Of a DNA stretch of 64,000 nt, positions 26,001 to 35,630 are shown piece after piece (the stretch's first letter is position 1; each line of letters begins with the position of its first letter). The position numbers and the translations under genes are program-made. The notes beneath the pieces are model-generated. The model made no database searches and was not told the origin of the DNA. It saw only the letters and a list, made by a program, of their open reading frames with translations. Source of the stretch: Clostridiales bacterium (GTDB lineage Bacteria; Bacillota; Clostridia; Lachnospirales; Anaerotignaceae); NCBI GenBank assembly GCA_018364635.1, contig JAGZLR010000003.1:1-64000 (forward strand). Reading direction: 5' to 3'.

Positions 26001-27188
26001 TTATAAAAGCTTATACCCGTGTTCACTTAATGTATGGTAGATTTCTTTCTGGTGCTCTGTATTTCTTGTTTCCATTTCTACTTCCACAACACAAGTTCCA
26101 ACTTCAGCTGTATTTTTTTCTCTAGAATGGTTGACAGAAAGAATATTAACGCCTAATTCTGATAAAAGTTTCAGCAATACAATCAATTGTCCTGGTTTAT
26201 CTTGAATTACTGTACTGATATGTGTTATTCTTCCTGTTTTTACAAGACCTTTGGAAATAACACGAGAAAGGATATTGACATCTATATTACCTCCTGATAC
26301 AACACAAACTACATACTTTAATGCAGGGTCAATTCTACCAAACATAGCCGCTGCAACAGATACCGCCCCAGCGCCTTCTGCCACCATTTTTTCTTTCTCC
26401 ATCAGAGTAAGAATTGCAGTTGCAATCTCCTCTTCGCTTACTGTTACAATCTCATCCACATACTGTTCACACAATTCAAATGTAAGATCTCCTGGCTTTT
26501 TAACAGCAATACCATCAGCAATTGTAGAAACGCTATCCAATCCTGTTACAGCATGGTTTTTTCTAGATGTATACATAGACGGAGCGCCTTCTGCCTGTAC
26601 ACCAATTACTTTACATTCAGGCTTTAATGTCTTTACGGCAAGCGCAATACCGCTAATCAAACCACCACCGCCAATCGGAACTACTACTGCATCTACTTCT
26701 GGAAGCTGTTCAATAATTTCTAGGCCAATTGTTCCCTGCCCAGCAATAACACATTCATCATTAAATGGATGAATAAATGTCAAATTTTTTTCTTCCATCA
26801 ACTCAACTGCTTTTGCATAGGCATCATCATACACACCTTCAACCAGTACAACCTCTCCACCATATTTCTTTGTAGCTTCAATCTTTGATAGTGGTGCACC
26901 AGCAGGAATACATATTGTAGATTTAATATTATTCTTTGTGGCAGCTAGCGCTACTCCCTGTGCGTGATTTCCAGCTGAACAGGCAATGACACCATGACTT
27001 CTCTCCTCCGGAGTCAACTTAGAAATTTTGTAATAAGCGCCTCTCAGTTTAAATGCACCTGTTTTTTGGAGATTTTCAGCCTTGATATAAAGATTGTCAG
27101 CAATCTTAGAAGCAGAATTCAGTGGTGTCTTTCGTATCATAGGCTCAAGTACCTTTTTTGCATCATAAATCATTCCCAGCGAAATCAT
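26001..27188 (-). CDS. ilvA: Threonine/serine dehydratase with ACT domain
   Basis: The PLP enzyme deaminates L-threonine to 2-oxobutyrate (and serine to pyruvate). PLP lysine lies in KTGAFKLRGAYYKI and the cofactor-binding glycine loop is PIGGGGLISGIA. Residues after about 325 form one ACT domain (ISTVIQDKPGQLIVLLKLL). At 395 residues it is the one-ACT form, closer to catabolic TdcB-like or YkrB-type enzymes than to the two-ACT biosynthetic IlvA. AAGGAGG fixes ATG 27188. Neighbours (symporter, ridA, dehydratases) favour a catabolic role; the symbol ilvA is by family and tdcB is an alternative. Confidence 0.92.
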   Translation of the reverse strand: MISLGMIYDAKKVLEPMIRKTPLNSASKIADNLYIKAENLQKTGAFKLRGAYYKISKLTPEERSHGVIACSAGNHAQGVALAATKNNIKSTICIPAGAPLSKIEATKKYGGEVVLVEGVYDDAYAKAVELMEEKNLTFIHPFNDECVIAGQGTIGLEIIEQLPEVDAVVVPIGGGGLISGIALAVKTLKPECKVIGVQAEGAPSMYTSRKNHAVTGLDSVSTIADGIAVKKPGDLTFELCEQYVDEIVTVSEEEIATAILTLMEKEKMVAEGAGAVSVAAAMFGRIDPALKYVVCVVSGGNIDVNILSRVISKGLVKTGRITHISTVIQDKPGQLIVLLKLLSELGVNILSVNHSREKNTAEVGTCVVEVEMETRNTEHQKEIYHTLSEHGYKLL

Positions 27189-27311
27189 TTCAAATTCCTC
27201 CTTAACGAAATACACAAATAACATTAAACATCATTAGTTCTATTGCCCAGCTTAGAGTCATAACCATTCGGCAAAATTTTCACATATGCAGCAGAATACT
27301 TCTATCATAAA

Positions 27312-27340
27312 AAATGAAATATCATTTCGTTTAAAACGAT
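27312..27340. promoter_or_regulatory. Tandem palindromes between ilvA and the DauR-type regulator
   Basis: AAATGA-AATA-TCATTT (27312-27327) adjoins TCGTTT-A-AAACGA (27327-27339). They sit in the divergent intergenic region and are plausible operators for the adjacent regulator. No footprint evidence exists. Confidence 0.4.
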
Positions 27341-27374
27341 TGTTTCAGTTTTTATAAAAAACTAAAATTTTATA

Positions 27375-27404
27375 TTGCGTAACACGTTTTTTTGTATATA
27401 TAAT
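27375..27404 (+). promoter_or_regulatory. Promoter of the DauR-type regulator
   Basis: TTGCGT and TATAAT are separated by 18 bases. Transcription would start near 27411, which excludes a coding start at 27404. Confidence 0.6.
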
Positions 27405-27451
27405 TGAAGTATTCAATTATATATTTTTCATTCTGGAAATTGGGAGTGTTG

Positions 27452-28120
27452 ATGGCAATGAAAAATCCTGTTGTTGATTTTACTAAATTCGATCATAAAA
27501 TCATTGAGTCCTATAAGGATATGATGGAGGGACTGGCAGAATATTTAGGTCCAAACTATGAACTTGTACTGCATAGTATGGAAAGTCTGGAACATTCTGT
27601 CATCAAAATTGTAAACGGATTTCACTCAGGAAGAAAGGTGGGATCTCCTATCACTGATTTTGGCCTTTCTATGCTCTCAGAGATACAAAAAAATCCAGAG
27701 AAGAAAGCCTTTTGTTATTTTAACCGTAACAAACAGGGTGAACCTTTGAAATCCTGTACCCTAACGATTCATGGGGAACACGGAAAGTTAATTGGGATGG
27801 TATGTATCAATTTTTATCTCAACGCATCATTTGAATCTGTGATTCAATCCTTTATGCCAACAAATTTCATTCCACAAGAAAGTAATATCTCTGAAACTTT
27901 CTCAGACAGTATTGAGGATTTAATCCAAAATTCTATTGAGGAAGTAAAGAAAAATATTTATAGCAATCATTCCATCTCTATTTCCAACAAAAATAAAGAA
28001 ATTATAGCCGAACTATACCGCCGCGGCATCTTTAATTTGAAAGATTCTGTTGTTAAAATTGCAGATAAACTTGGAATCTCCAAAAACACTGTCTATATGC
28101 ACATTCGAAATATTAAATGA
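27452..28120 (+). CDS. YheO/DauR-type transcriptional regulator (PAS-like plus HTH)
   Basis: The 222-residue protein has an N-terminal YheO-like PAS domain (about residues 12-125, with EYLGPNYELVLHSM and GKLIGMVCINFYLNASFE). A C-terminal DauR-like helix-turn-helix follows (about 165-222, GIFNLKDSVVKIADKLGISKNTVYMHIRNI). Known relatives control D-amino-acid or amino-acid catabolism genes. It lies between divergent ilvA and convergent ridA, so regulation of that amino-acid deamination module is likely. ATG 27452 is five bases from GGGAG; ATG 27458 is an alternative. Confidence 0.85.
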   Translation: MAMKNPVVDFTKFDHKIIESYKDMMEGLAEYLGPNYELVLHSMESLEHSVIKIVNGFHSGRKVGSPITDFGLSMLSEIQKNPEKKAFCYFNRNKQGEPLKSCTLTIHGEHGKLIGMVCINFYLNASFESVIQSFMPTNFIPQESNISETFSDSIEDLIQNSIEEVKKNIYSNHSISISNKNKEIIAELYRRGIFNLKDSVVKIADKLGISKNTVYMHIRNIK

Positions 28121-28128
28121 AGAGATTG

Positions 28129-28152
28129 GGCTGCCAGATGGCAGCCTTTTTT
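28129..28152. terminator. Terminator between the regulator and ridA
   Basis: GGCTGCC pairs with GGCAGCC around AGAT, then six Ts on the plus strand. Confidence 0.85.
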
Positions 28153-28526
28153 CATTTTACAGCGATAACCTCAATCTCACATAAAACACCTTTTGGAAGG
28201 TCCTTTACCGCAACACAGGAGCGAGCAGGCTTACTTACAAAATAACTTCCGTAAATCTCATTAAACTTAGCAAAATCTGCAATATCTGCTAAAAAGCATG
28301 TAGTTTTGATTACATTTTCGAAAGAGAGACCACTTGCTTCTAAAATTGCTTTTACATTTTTGCAAGCACGATCTGTCTGCTCTTCGATTGACGTTCCAAC
28401 AACGACACCAGTTGTTGGATCCAATGGCACTTGACCTGAAGCAAATACGAAGCCATTTACTTCGATAGCTTGGGAATAAGGTCCAATTGCTGCTGGTGCA
28501 TTTTCTGTACTAATTACTTTAAACAT
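28152..28526 (-). CDS. ridA: Enamine/imine deaminase RidA
   Basis: RidA hydrolyses the reactive 2-aminoacrylate and 2-aminocrotonate released by PLP dehydratases. The 124-residue protein has the family pattern APAAIGPYSQAI, FASGQVPLDPTTG, the substrate arginine in the PARSCVAVKDLPKG segment, and a terminal glutamate motif CEIEVIAV. The ATG at 28526 has GGAGGG eight bases upstream. It sits beside the threonine/serine dehydratase whose intermediates it quenches, a functional pairing. It has its own promoter. Confidence 0.94.
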   Translation of the reverse strand: MFKVISTENAPAAIGPYSQAIEVNGFVFASGQVPLDPTTGVVVGTSIEEQTDRACKNVKAILEASGLSFENVIKTTCFLADIADFAKFNEIYGSYFVSKPARSCVAVKDLPKGVLCEIEVIAVK

Positions 28527-29213
28527 TGGCAAACCCTCCTATACTTTTTCCGTCTTATCTTTTATACTTTTATTATATGATTATAATTTTTTTCAGTCAA
28601 TAAAATTTTTTTTATTTATTTCTGATTTTATCATTTGGCAGACACAAATTGTATACAGCAAAATTACTAAAAGTATATCAAACCAACGATTTTATGCCAA
28701 ATTTTAAGCATTTCTATTATATCTCTCTAAAATTGAAAATATTTTCACCTAAATAATTCTAACCTTTATTTCACATTTTTTCACCTTCTTTCCAAAACGT
28801 CCTCTGTTGAAAGACATTTTTTCATATTTATCTTTCTTACGAAAGCATGAAAGAAAACTAATATCACTATTTCCTCTAATTTCCTCACATGATAGATAAA
28901 AAAGTGATTGTACTAGAACTAAAATTGTATTACAATAAAAAAAAGATTATGATTCGTCTAAAAATAATACTAAAGAAAGATTAGCCTTTAATTTTATACA
29001 ATAGTGAATGAAAAAAATTGTGTATTTTCACGCTAATCCCTTCTCTTCTGAGGGATAAAATTCGCTTTCAGAGAAAAGTTTTCATAAATAATATAACATA
29101 TCTTTTATTTTTCTCCAAGATACCCATGCATTTTACATAAATATCGATTTTTTTTCTTTCAGTTAACACAAGTCTACATCTTTCATTTCTGGTCTTACCA
29201 CCAGTAAATTCTA
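28527..29213. other. AT-rich intergenic region before PFOR
   Basis: About 690 bases with no supported gene. It holds the ridA promoter and a GntR-type half-palindrome (TTGTATACAG, 28649-28658). A TTGTG-TATT-TTCAC sequence (about 29019-29032) resembles a degenerate Rex site. No structured RNA is recognised. Confidence 0.45.
28572..28600 (-). promoter_or_regulatory. SigA-type promoter of ridA
   Basis: TTGACT (28600-28595) and TATAAT (28577-28572) on the minus strand are spaced by 17 bases. Confidence 0.75.
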
Positions 29214-29246
29214 TTGACAAAATCTTAAAAATTGTATACAATTTTT
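29214..29246 (+). promoter_or_regulatory. PFOR promoter with a palindromic operator over the -10
   Basis: TTGACA (29214-29219) and TACAAT (29237-29242) are spaced by 17 bases. The -10 lies inside a perfect palindrome, AAATTGTATACAATTT at its core, extending two more A-T pairs on each side. TTGTATACAA fits the consensus of FadR-subfamily GntR repressors, so a repressor competing with polymerase is plausible. Confidence 0.6.
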
Positions 29247-29279
29247 TTATTGTATGGGATATTCTAAATCCGTTATTTA

Positions 29280-29310
29280 CACAAAAACCTCCTACTTTCG
29301 AGGTTTTGTG
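29280..29310 (+). other. Hairpin in the PFOR leader
   Basis: CACAAAAACCTC pairs with GAGGTTTTGTG, with one bulged A and an eight-base loop. It lacks a T-run, so it is not a terminator. It may stabilise the mRNA. Confidence 0.5.
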
Positions 29311-29369
29311 ACGAATGATTCATGCAAACCTATAATCTTTTAAAAAATTTTAAAAGGAGGAAACAAAAA

Positions 29370-32300
29370 ATGGCAAAACGCAGAACTATGACTATGGATG
29401 GTAACACTGCTGCTGCATGGGCTTCCTATGCTTTCACAGAAGTTGCAGCAATCTATCCTATCACACCTTCTTCCCCAATGGCTGAACATGTTGATGAATG
29501 GTCAGCACAGGGTAAAAAGAATATCTTTGGCCAAACAGTATTGGTAAAAGAAATGGAGCATGAGGGCGGTGCTGCTGGTGCAGTTCACGGTTCCCTTCAG
29601 GGCGGTGCAATTACAACAACTTATACCGCTTCTCAAGGTCTTCTTCTCATGATCCCAAATATGTATAAAATTGCAGGTGAATTACTTCCTGGCGTATTCC
29701 ACGTAAGTGCTCGTTCTTTGGCATCTAACTCTCTAAGTATTTTTGGCGATCATCAGGACGTTATGGCATGCCGTCAGACAGGATTTGCTTTACTTGCTTC
29801 TAGCAATGTTCAGCAGGCAATGGATCTTGGTACAGTAGCTCATCTAGCTGCAATCAAGAGCCATATTCCATTCCTTCATTTCTTTGACGGTTTCCGTACA
29901 TCCCATGAGATGCAAAAAATTGAAGTTATTGAAACAGATGAAGTTGCTAAAATTGTTGACTGGGATGAAATCAAGGCATTCCGCGATTCTGCTTTAAATC
30001 CTGATCATCCAGTTCTTCGTGGTACTACAGTAAACCCTGATATCTTCTTCCAGTTAAGAGAAGCTACAAACAAATTCTATCTTCCTGTTCCAGAGATTGT
30101 TGAACATTATATGAATGAAATCAACAAATTAACAGGAAGAAACTACAAACCATTTAACTACTATGGTTCTGAAACAGCAGAAGAAATCATTGTAGCAATG
30201 GGCTCCGGCTGTGACGCACTTCGTGAAACAATTACATATATCAATGAAAAAGAAAATGCAAATATTGGTCTTCTTGAAGTACATCTTTACAGACCTTTCT
30301 CTGCTGAACATTTCTTAAGCGTAATGCCTAAGACAGTGAAGAAAATCTGTGTACTTGATAGAACAAAAGAACCAGGCGCAATCGATGAGCCACTTTGTCT
30401 TGATGTTAAAAGTATGTTCTTCCAGAAAGAAAATGCTCCTGAAATCATTGGTGGTAGATATGGTCTTGCTTCTAAAGACTTTACTCCAAATGATATCATG
30501 GCAGTGGTTGCCAACTTAAAATCTGAAAATCCAAAGGATCACTTCTGTGTAGGTGTTAACGATGACGTTACTTTCACGTCTCTTCCTCCTTACACAAAAG
30601 ACTTCGATCCATCACCAGCTGGTGCAACACAATGTCAGTTCTGGGGTCTTGGTTCCGACGGTACTGTATCTGCAAACAAGTCTGCAATCAAAATTATCGG
30701 TGACCATACAGATATGTATGCACAGGCTTATTTTGCTTACGACTCCAAAAAGTCTGGTGGCTTGACAGTATCTCACTTACGTTTTGGTACAAATCCAATC
30801 CAGGCTACATATAACGTTAAAAAAGCTGACTTTATTGCATGTCATAACCAGTCTTATGTACATCAGTATGATCTTCTTGATGCTTTAAAAGACGGCGGTG
30901 TATTCCTCCTCAACTGTATCTGGACACCAGAACAACTGGAAGAAGAACTTCCTAACTCATTAAAGATTGCGATTGCGAAAAAACATGCGAAATTCTATAC
31001 ATTAAATGCTGTTGATATTGCAAAAGAAATCGGTCTTGGCGGACGTATCAATATGATCATGCAGTCTGCATTCTTCAAACTGGCTAATATTCTTCCAATC
31101 GAAGATGCAGTTAAATATCTGAAAGATTCTGTACAGAAGTCTTATGGTAAAAAAGGACAAAACGTCGTTGATATGAACAATGCTGCAATTGACAAAGGTA
31201 TCAGTGCAATTGTTTCCGTTGACTATCCAGCAAGCTGGGCAGATTTAACACCAGAAGCTCCTGCTTCTATCGAAGGTGCTCCTGAATTTGTTAATAAGAT
31301 TATGATTCCTATGAACAGACAGAAAGGTGATGATCTTCCAGTATCTGCATTTGCTGGTATGGAAGATGGTACATTCCCAACAGGTGTCACAGCTTATGAA
31401 AAACGTGGTATTGCAATTGATGTTCCTGTATGGAATGCTGATAAATGTATTCAGTGTAACATTTGTTCCTATGTATGTCCTCATGCAGTTATCCGTCCAA
31501 TTCTTCTGACAGAAGAAGAAGCTGCAAAAGCACCAGAAGGATATGTTACAAAGCCTGCAACTGGAAAACCAGGTTTAAAATATCATATGGCAATCTCTGC
31601 TATGGATTGTACTGGATGCGGTCTTTGTGTAAATAACTGTCCAACACACAATAAGCCAAATGCAGAAGACTGGGCTCTCAGCATGAAAGCTATGGCTGAT
31701 GTAAAAGACAAGTTAATCAAAGAATGGGACTTCAACGTAACAGTTCCATATAAAGAAATTACTGAAAAAGAAAAAGCAACTGTAAAAGGTAGCCAGTTCT
31801 TACAGCCACTTCTTGAGTTCAATGGTGCTTGTGCTGGTTGTGGAGAAACAGCTTATGCAAAACTTGTAACTCAGCTTTTTGGTGACAGAATGATGATTTC
31901 CAACTCTGCTGGTTGCTCTACTGTTTGGCCTGGTGCTGCACCATCCATCGCTTATTCAAAGAATGCTCGTGGATTTGGACCAGCTTGGGATTTCTCTCTG
32001 TTTGAAGATAACGGCGAATTTGGTTTAGGTATGCTTCTTGGTACAAAGATTGAAAGAGAAGGCATCCTTGCAAAAGCAAAAGCTGCTGCTGAGACAGCTA
32101 CAGGTGCTACAAAAGAAGCTTTGGATGAGTTTATCGCTGACTTCTATAAAGGCGAAGGCACTAGAGATAGAGCAGATAAACTGGTTTCCGCTTTAGAAGC
32201 TGATGTAAATGCTAACCCACTTTATAAAGAACTTCTTGAAAGAAAAGACTTCTTTGCAAAACGTTCTCACTGGATCTTCGGTGGTGACGGTTGGGCTTAT

Positions 32301-32915
32301 GATATCGGATACGGCGGACTCGACCACGTTCTTGCTTCTGGAGAAAACATTAACGTGTTAGTATTTGACACAGAAGTTTACTCCAACACAGGCGGACAGT
32401 CCTCTAAAGCTACACCAACAGCTGCAATCGCACAATTTGCCGCAAGTGGTAAAGATACATGCAAGAAAGATCTTGGTATGATGGCAGCAAGCTATGGCTA
32501 TGTATATGTAGCACAGATTGCTCTTGGTGCTGACAGACAGCAGACATTAAATGCTATCAGAGAAGCTGAAGCATATGAAGGACCATCTCTAATTATCGCT
32601 TATTCTCCATGTATCAATCATGGTATTAAAGCTGGTATGGGCAAGAGCCTTCAGGAAGTTAAGAAAGCTGTTGACTGTGGTTACTGGTCTATGTATCGTT
32701 TCAACCCTGATCTGAAGAAAGAAGGCAAAAATCCATTTATTCTGGACTCTACACCAGAACCAAACTTTGATGCTCTTCCAGACTTTATGATGGGTGAAGT
32801 TCGTTATGCTTCCCTGAAAAAAGCATTCCCAGAAAAAGCTGATGCTCTGTTTGCCAAAGCTGTGAAAGATGCAAAAGCAAGACTGGATGTTTATAAGAGA
32901 ATGGCTAGAGACTAA
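29370..32915 (+). CDS. nifJ: Pyruvate:ferredoxin (flavodoxin) oxidoreductase, single-chain
   Basis: This 1181-residue enzyme oxidises pyruvate to acetyl-CoA and CO2 and reduces ferredoxin. Domain order is the N-terminal pyruvate-binding part (TMDGNTAAAWASYAFTEVAA; YPITPSSPMAEH) and gamma domain. Two [4Fe-4S] motifs follow near residues 693 (CIQCNICSYVCP) and 746 (CTGCGLCVNNCP). The C-terminal TPP part has CAGCGE near residue 820 and GDGWAYDIGYGGLDH. The start is ATG 29370 behind AAAAGGAGG. Codon use is strikingly biased, as in highly expressed genes. It is monocistronic, with an operator-bearing promoter. Confidence 0.97.
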   Translation: MAKRRTMTMDGNTAAAWASYAFTEVAAIYPITPSSPMAEHVDEWSAQGKKNIFGQTVLVKEMEHEGGAAGAVHGSLQGGAITTTYTASQGLLLMIPNMYKIAGELLPGVFHVSARSLASNSLSIFGDHQDVMACRQTGFALLASSNVQQAMDLGTVAHLAAIKSHIPFLHFFDGFRTSHEMQKIEVIETDEVAKIVDWDEIKAFRDSALNPDHPVLRGTTVNPDIFFQLREATNKFYLPVPEIVEHYMNEINKLTGRNYKPFNYYGSETAEEIIVAMGSGCDALRETITYINEKENANIGLLEVHLYRPFSAEHFLSVMPKTVKKICVLDRTKEPGAIDEPLCLDVKSMFFQKENAPEIIGGRYGLASKDFTPNDIMAVVANLKSENPKDHFCVGVNDDVTFTSLPPYTKDFDPSPAGATQCQFWGLGSDGTVSANKSAIKIIGDHTDMYAQAYFAYDSKKSGGLTVSHLRFGTNPIQATYNVKKADFIACHNQSYVHQYDLLDALKDGGVFLLNCIWTPEQLEEELPNSLKIAIAKKHAKFYTLNAVDIAKEIGLGGRINMIMQSAFFKLANILPIEDAVKYLKDSVQKSYGKKGQNVVDMNNAAIDKGISAIVSVDYPASWADLTPEAPASIEGAPEFVNKIMIPMNRQKGDDLPVSAFAGMEDGTFPTGVTAYEKRGIAIDVPVWNADKCIQCNICSYVCPHAVIRPILLTEEEAAKAPEGYVTKPATGKPGLKYHMAISAMDCTGCGLCVNNCPTHNKPNAEDWALSMKAMADVKDKLIKEWDFNVTVPYKEITEKEKATVKGSQFLQPLLEFNGACAGCGETAYAKLVTQLFGDRMMISNSAGCSTVWPGAAPSIAYSKNARGFGPAWDFSLFEDNGEFGLGMLLGTKIEREGILAKAKAAAETATGATKEALDEFIADFYKGEGTRDRADKLVSALEADVNANPLYKELLERKDFFAKRSHWIFGGDGWAYDIGYGGLDHVLASGENINVLVFDTEVYSNTGGQSSKATPTAAIAQFAASGKDTCKKDLGMMAASYGYVYVAQIALGADRQQTLNAIREAEAYEGPSLIIAYSPCINHGIKAGMGKSLQEVKKAVDCGYWSMYRFNPDLKKEGKNPFILDSTPEPNFDALPDFMMGEVRYASLKKAFPEKADALFAKAVKDAKARLDVYKRMARD

Positions 32916-32955
32916 TTTCTAATTCTCTTTAGAGACATGAACTAAGTTTTAAATT

Positions 32956-33002
32956 GAGGGATATTCTAAAGCTAGAGATTTTCTTTCTTTGGGATATCCC
33001 TC
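32956..33002 (+). terminator. Terminator after PFOR
   Basis: GAGGGATAT pairs with ATATCCCTC over a 29-base loop, then TTTTGTTTTT. The rest up to 33213 holds only a weak promoter-like TATAAT and no gene. Confidence 0.65.
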
Positions 33003-33213
33003 TTTTGTTTTTAGGTCCTATTTGTTCCTATAGTTATTTATTTTTATTTCTTGTACGAAAACTTACCTATAGTTTTGGGGTACTATAATTAACAGAGAAT
33101 AATATCACAGAGAAATAAAAATTTAGTCGTTATGTCAGTATTCAATAAAATCTATTCTGTTATATAATGAATGTATATTTGTTCCAAAAAATTTATTATG
33201 GAGGGGTATGGTT

Positions 33214-34653
33214 ATGACAAGTCCTATTATTACCTGGCTGAATAACGTCACAGATAAGATAGATGGGTTTATGTATACCTATATTCTCATTATCTTATTA
33301 GTTGTTGTCGGTCTTTACTTTACAATCAGAACAAAAGCTGTTCAATTTCGTCTATTCCCAGAAGCAATTCGTGTCATTGGAGAGAAAAAGAAACATGAGA
33401 AAGATGTTTCTTCTTTTGAGGCTTTAATGATTTCTACAGCAAGTCGTGTAGGGACAGGAAATATTGCTGGTGTTGCCACTGCTATCGCTTTTGGCGGTTA
33501 TGGTGCTATGTTTTGGATGTGGTTACTAGCCTTGATTGGTGCAGCTTCTGCATTTATAGAAAGCACATTAGCCCAAATCTATAAACAAAAAAGCGGAGAA
33601 GAATTTATTGGTGGTCCAGCCTATTATATTCAAAAAGCTTTAGGAAGCAGAAAATGGGGTATCATTTTTGCCATCTCACTTATTGCTTGTTTTGCTTATG
33701 GTTTTAACGCATTACAGGCCTTTAATGCTGGATCTGCACTAGAATATTATATACCAAATTATTCTACAAGTATTTGGCCTATTGTTGTCGGACTCATATT
33801 AGCAGCATTGACAGGTATCATTATTTTCGGTGGTGTAAAACGTATTAGTAATATTGTTTCTGCCATTGTTCCAATTATGGCCGTTATTTATCTTGCTCTT
33901 GGCATTTTTATTACAATTAAAAATGTTGCATTGATTCCAGATATGTTTGTTCGTATTTTCTCTGAAGCCTTTGATTTCCAGGCAATCTTTGGTTCTTTTA
34001 TGGGTTCCTGTGTCATGTATGGTATTAAAAGAGGCTTGTATTCTAATGAAGCTGGTATGGGCTCTGCACCAAATGCAGCTGCTTCTGCCGATGTATCCCA
34101 TCCTGTAAAGCAAGGACTTGTTCAGATGCTGTCTGTTTTCATTGATACAATTCTTATTTGTTCTACAACTGCTTTTATGCTTCTTCTTTCTGGGGTACCA
34201 GGTGGTGAACAGTTAAATGGTATGCCATTTGTACAGGCAGCTGTATTTAAAGAAGTTGGAGAATTCGGGCCTTTCTTTATTGTAATTTCTATCTTTTTAT
34301 TTGCTTTTTCATCACTCATTGGAAATTATTATTATACAGAAACAAATTTCCGTTTTATTAAAGACAGTAAAAAAGGTCTTTTTATCTTCCGCTGTACTTG
34401 TGTAGCTGCAATCTTTATCGGTGCAAATATGGATTTTTCCACTGTATGGAACTTAGCTGATATCTTAATGGGTATTATGGCAATTATCAATTTAGTAGCT
34501 ATTTCTATGCTAGGAAGAACAGCAATTCTTGCCCTAGAAGATTATATGAAACAAAAACGTGAGGGTAAAAATCCAGTATTCCTGGCATCAGATATTGATT
34601 TAAAAAATGCCGAAGCATGGGATGTAGCTCACGCTAAAAAATGGAGTGACTAA
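33214..34653 (+). CDS. Alanine/glycine:cation symporter (AGCS family)
   Basis: The 479-residue membrane protein has the AGCS signature GTGNIAGVATAIAFGGYGAMFWMWL and the SNEAGMGSAPNAAASADVSHPVKQG segment of the family. It has about 11 membrane helices. It imports alanine or glycine with Na+ or H+. ATG 33214 is seven bases from GAGGGG; an ATG two codons earlier touches the site. Placement between PFOR and serine dehydratase suits amino-acid fermentation. Confidence 0.94.
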   Translation: MTSPIITWLNNVTDKIDGFMYTYILIILLVVVGLYFTIRTKAVQFRLFPEAIRVIGEKKKHEKDVSSFEALMISTASRVGTGNIAGVATAIAFGGYGAMFWMWLLALIGAASAFIESTLAQIYKQKSGEEFIGGPAYYIQKALGSRKWGIIFAISLIACFAYGFNALQAFNAGSALEYYIPNYSTSIWPIVVGLILAALTGIIIFGGVKRISNIVSAIVPIMAVIYLALGIFITIKNVALIPDMFVRIFSEAFDFQAIFGSFMGSCVMYGIKRGLYSNEAGMGSAPNAAASADVSHPVKQGLVQMLSVFIDTILICSTTAFMLLLSGVPGGEQLNGMPFVQAAVFKEVGEFGPFFIVISIFLFAFSSLIGNYYYTETNFRFIKDSKKGLFIFRCTCVAAIFIGANMDFSTVWNLADILMGIMAIINLVAISMLGRTAILALEDYMKQKREGKNPVFLASDIDLKNAEAWDVAHAKKWSD

Positions 34654-34662
34654 ATTTTAATA

Positions 34663-34708
34663 AAAAAAGCTTTCCATCGTTTAAATAAAGACAATGGAAA
34701 GCTTTTTT
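34663..34708. terminator. Bidirectional terminator between the AGCS gene and sdaAA
   Basis: AAAAAAGCTTTCCAT pairs with ATGGAAAGCTTTTTT. It serves both convergent genes. Confidence 0.85.
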
Positions 34709-34744
34709 ACATAAAAACTTCATTCAGTAAACGAACGGATTGAA

Positions 34745-35617
34745 TTAACCAAAAACTTTTTTAAACATTGCCTTTCCGCTTGGGGTTGCGGCTAAGCCGC
34801 CTTCCGCAGTTTCTTTTAACGTCTGAGGCATACTATCCCCAATTCTTTTCATTGCCCAGATTACTTCATCCGCAGGGATTGCACTCTCAATTCCTGCAAG
34901 CGCTAATTCTGCTGCCGTAAATGCATTGGCGACCCCCATTGCATTTCTTTTGATACATGGGATTTCAACTAATCCTGCAACCGGATCACAGACAAGTCCT
35001 AAAATATTCTTTAAAGCAATTGCACAGGCATGAGATACCATCTGTGGTGTGCCTCCACACATCTCTACCAATGCCCCTGCTGCCATAGCACTAGCACTAC
35101 CACACTCTGCCTGACATCCTCCTTCTGCTCCCGCAATACTTGCTTTATTTGCAATTACCATACCAAGTCCAGAGGCTGTAAATAAGGCATCTACCACAGT
35201 TTCTTCTGGTATCTTTTTTGCCTCCATAATTGTTATTAGGGCAGCAGGAAGAATACCACAACTTCCAGCAGTAGGCGCTGCTACAATACGCCCCATACAC
35301 GCATTCGTTTGAGATACAGAAAGTGCTTTTGCCAAGGCTTCTCCAAAAATTTTTCCACAAATATTTTTGTTTTGATCCACAGCCTGTTTCATTTTATAGG
35401 CATCCCCGCCTGTCAGTCCACTAGCGGATCTCTTTTCTGGATCAAATCCTTCCTCAGAAGAATCTTTCATCACTTGAAATGCCTGGTGCATCTTTTCTCT
35501 CAAACATTCTATTGTTATACCTTGTGCATCAGCCTGCTCTGCACAAACCACATCACTAATTCGACACCCTTTCTCCTCTGCTAACTTAATCAGTTCAGCG
35601 ATCGATTCATATTTCAT
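34745..35617 (-). CDS. sdaAA: L-serine ammonia-lyase, iron-sulfur-dependent, alpha subunit
   Basis: The 290-residue catalytic subunit converts serine to pyruvate and ammonia with a [4Fe-4S] cluster. Visible motifs are MGRIVAAPTAGSCGILPAAL, EGGCQAECGSASAMAAGAL (cluster cysteines) and LVCDPVAGLVEIPCIKRN. Length is normal for the two-subunit type. GGAGGG precedes the ATG. It lies 13 bases behind the beta-subunit gene. Confidence 0.96.
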   Translation of the reverse strand: MKYESIAELIKLAEEKGCRISDVVCAEQADAQGITIECLREKMHQAFQVMKDSSEEGFDPEKRSASGLTGGDAYKMKQAVDQNKNICGKIFGEALAKALSVSQTNACMGRIVAAPTAGSCGILPAALITIMEAKKIPEETVVDALFTASGLGMVIANKASIAGAEGGCQAECGSASAMAAGALVEMCGGTPQMVSHACAIALKNILGLVCDPVAGLVEIPCIKRNAMGVANAFTAAELALAGIESAIPADEVIWAMKRIGDSMPQTLKETAEGGLAATPSGKAMFKKVFG

Positions 35618-35630
35618 TTTCCTACCCTCC

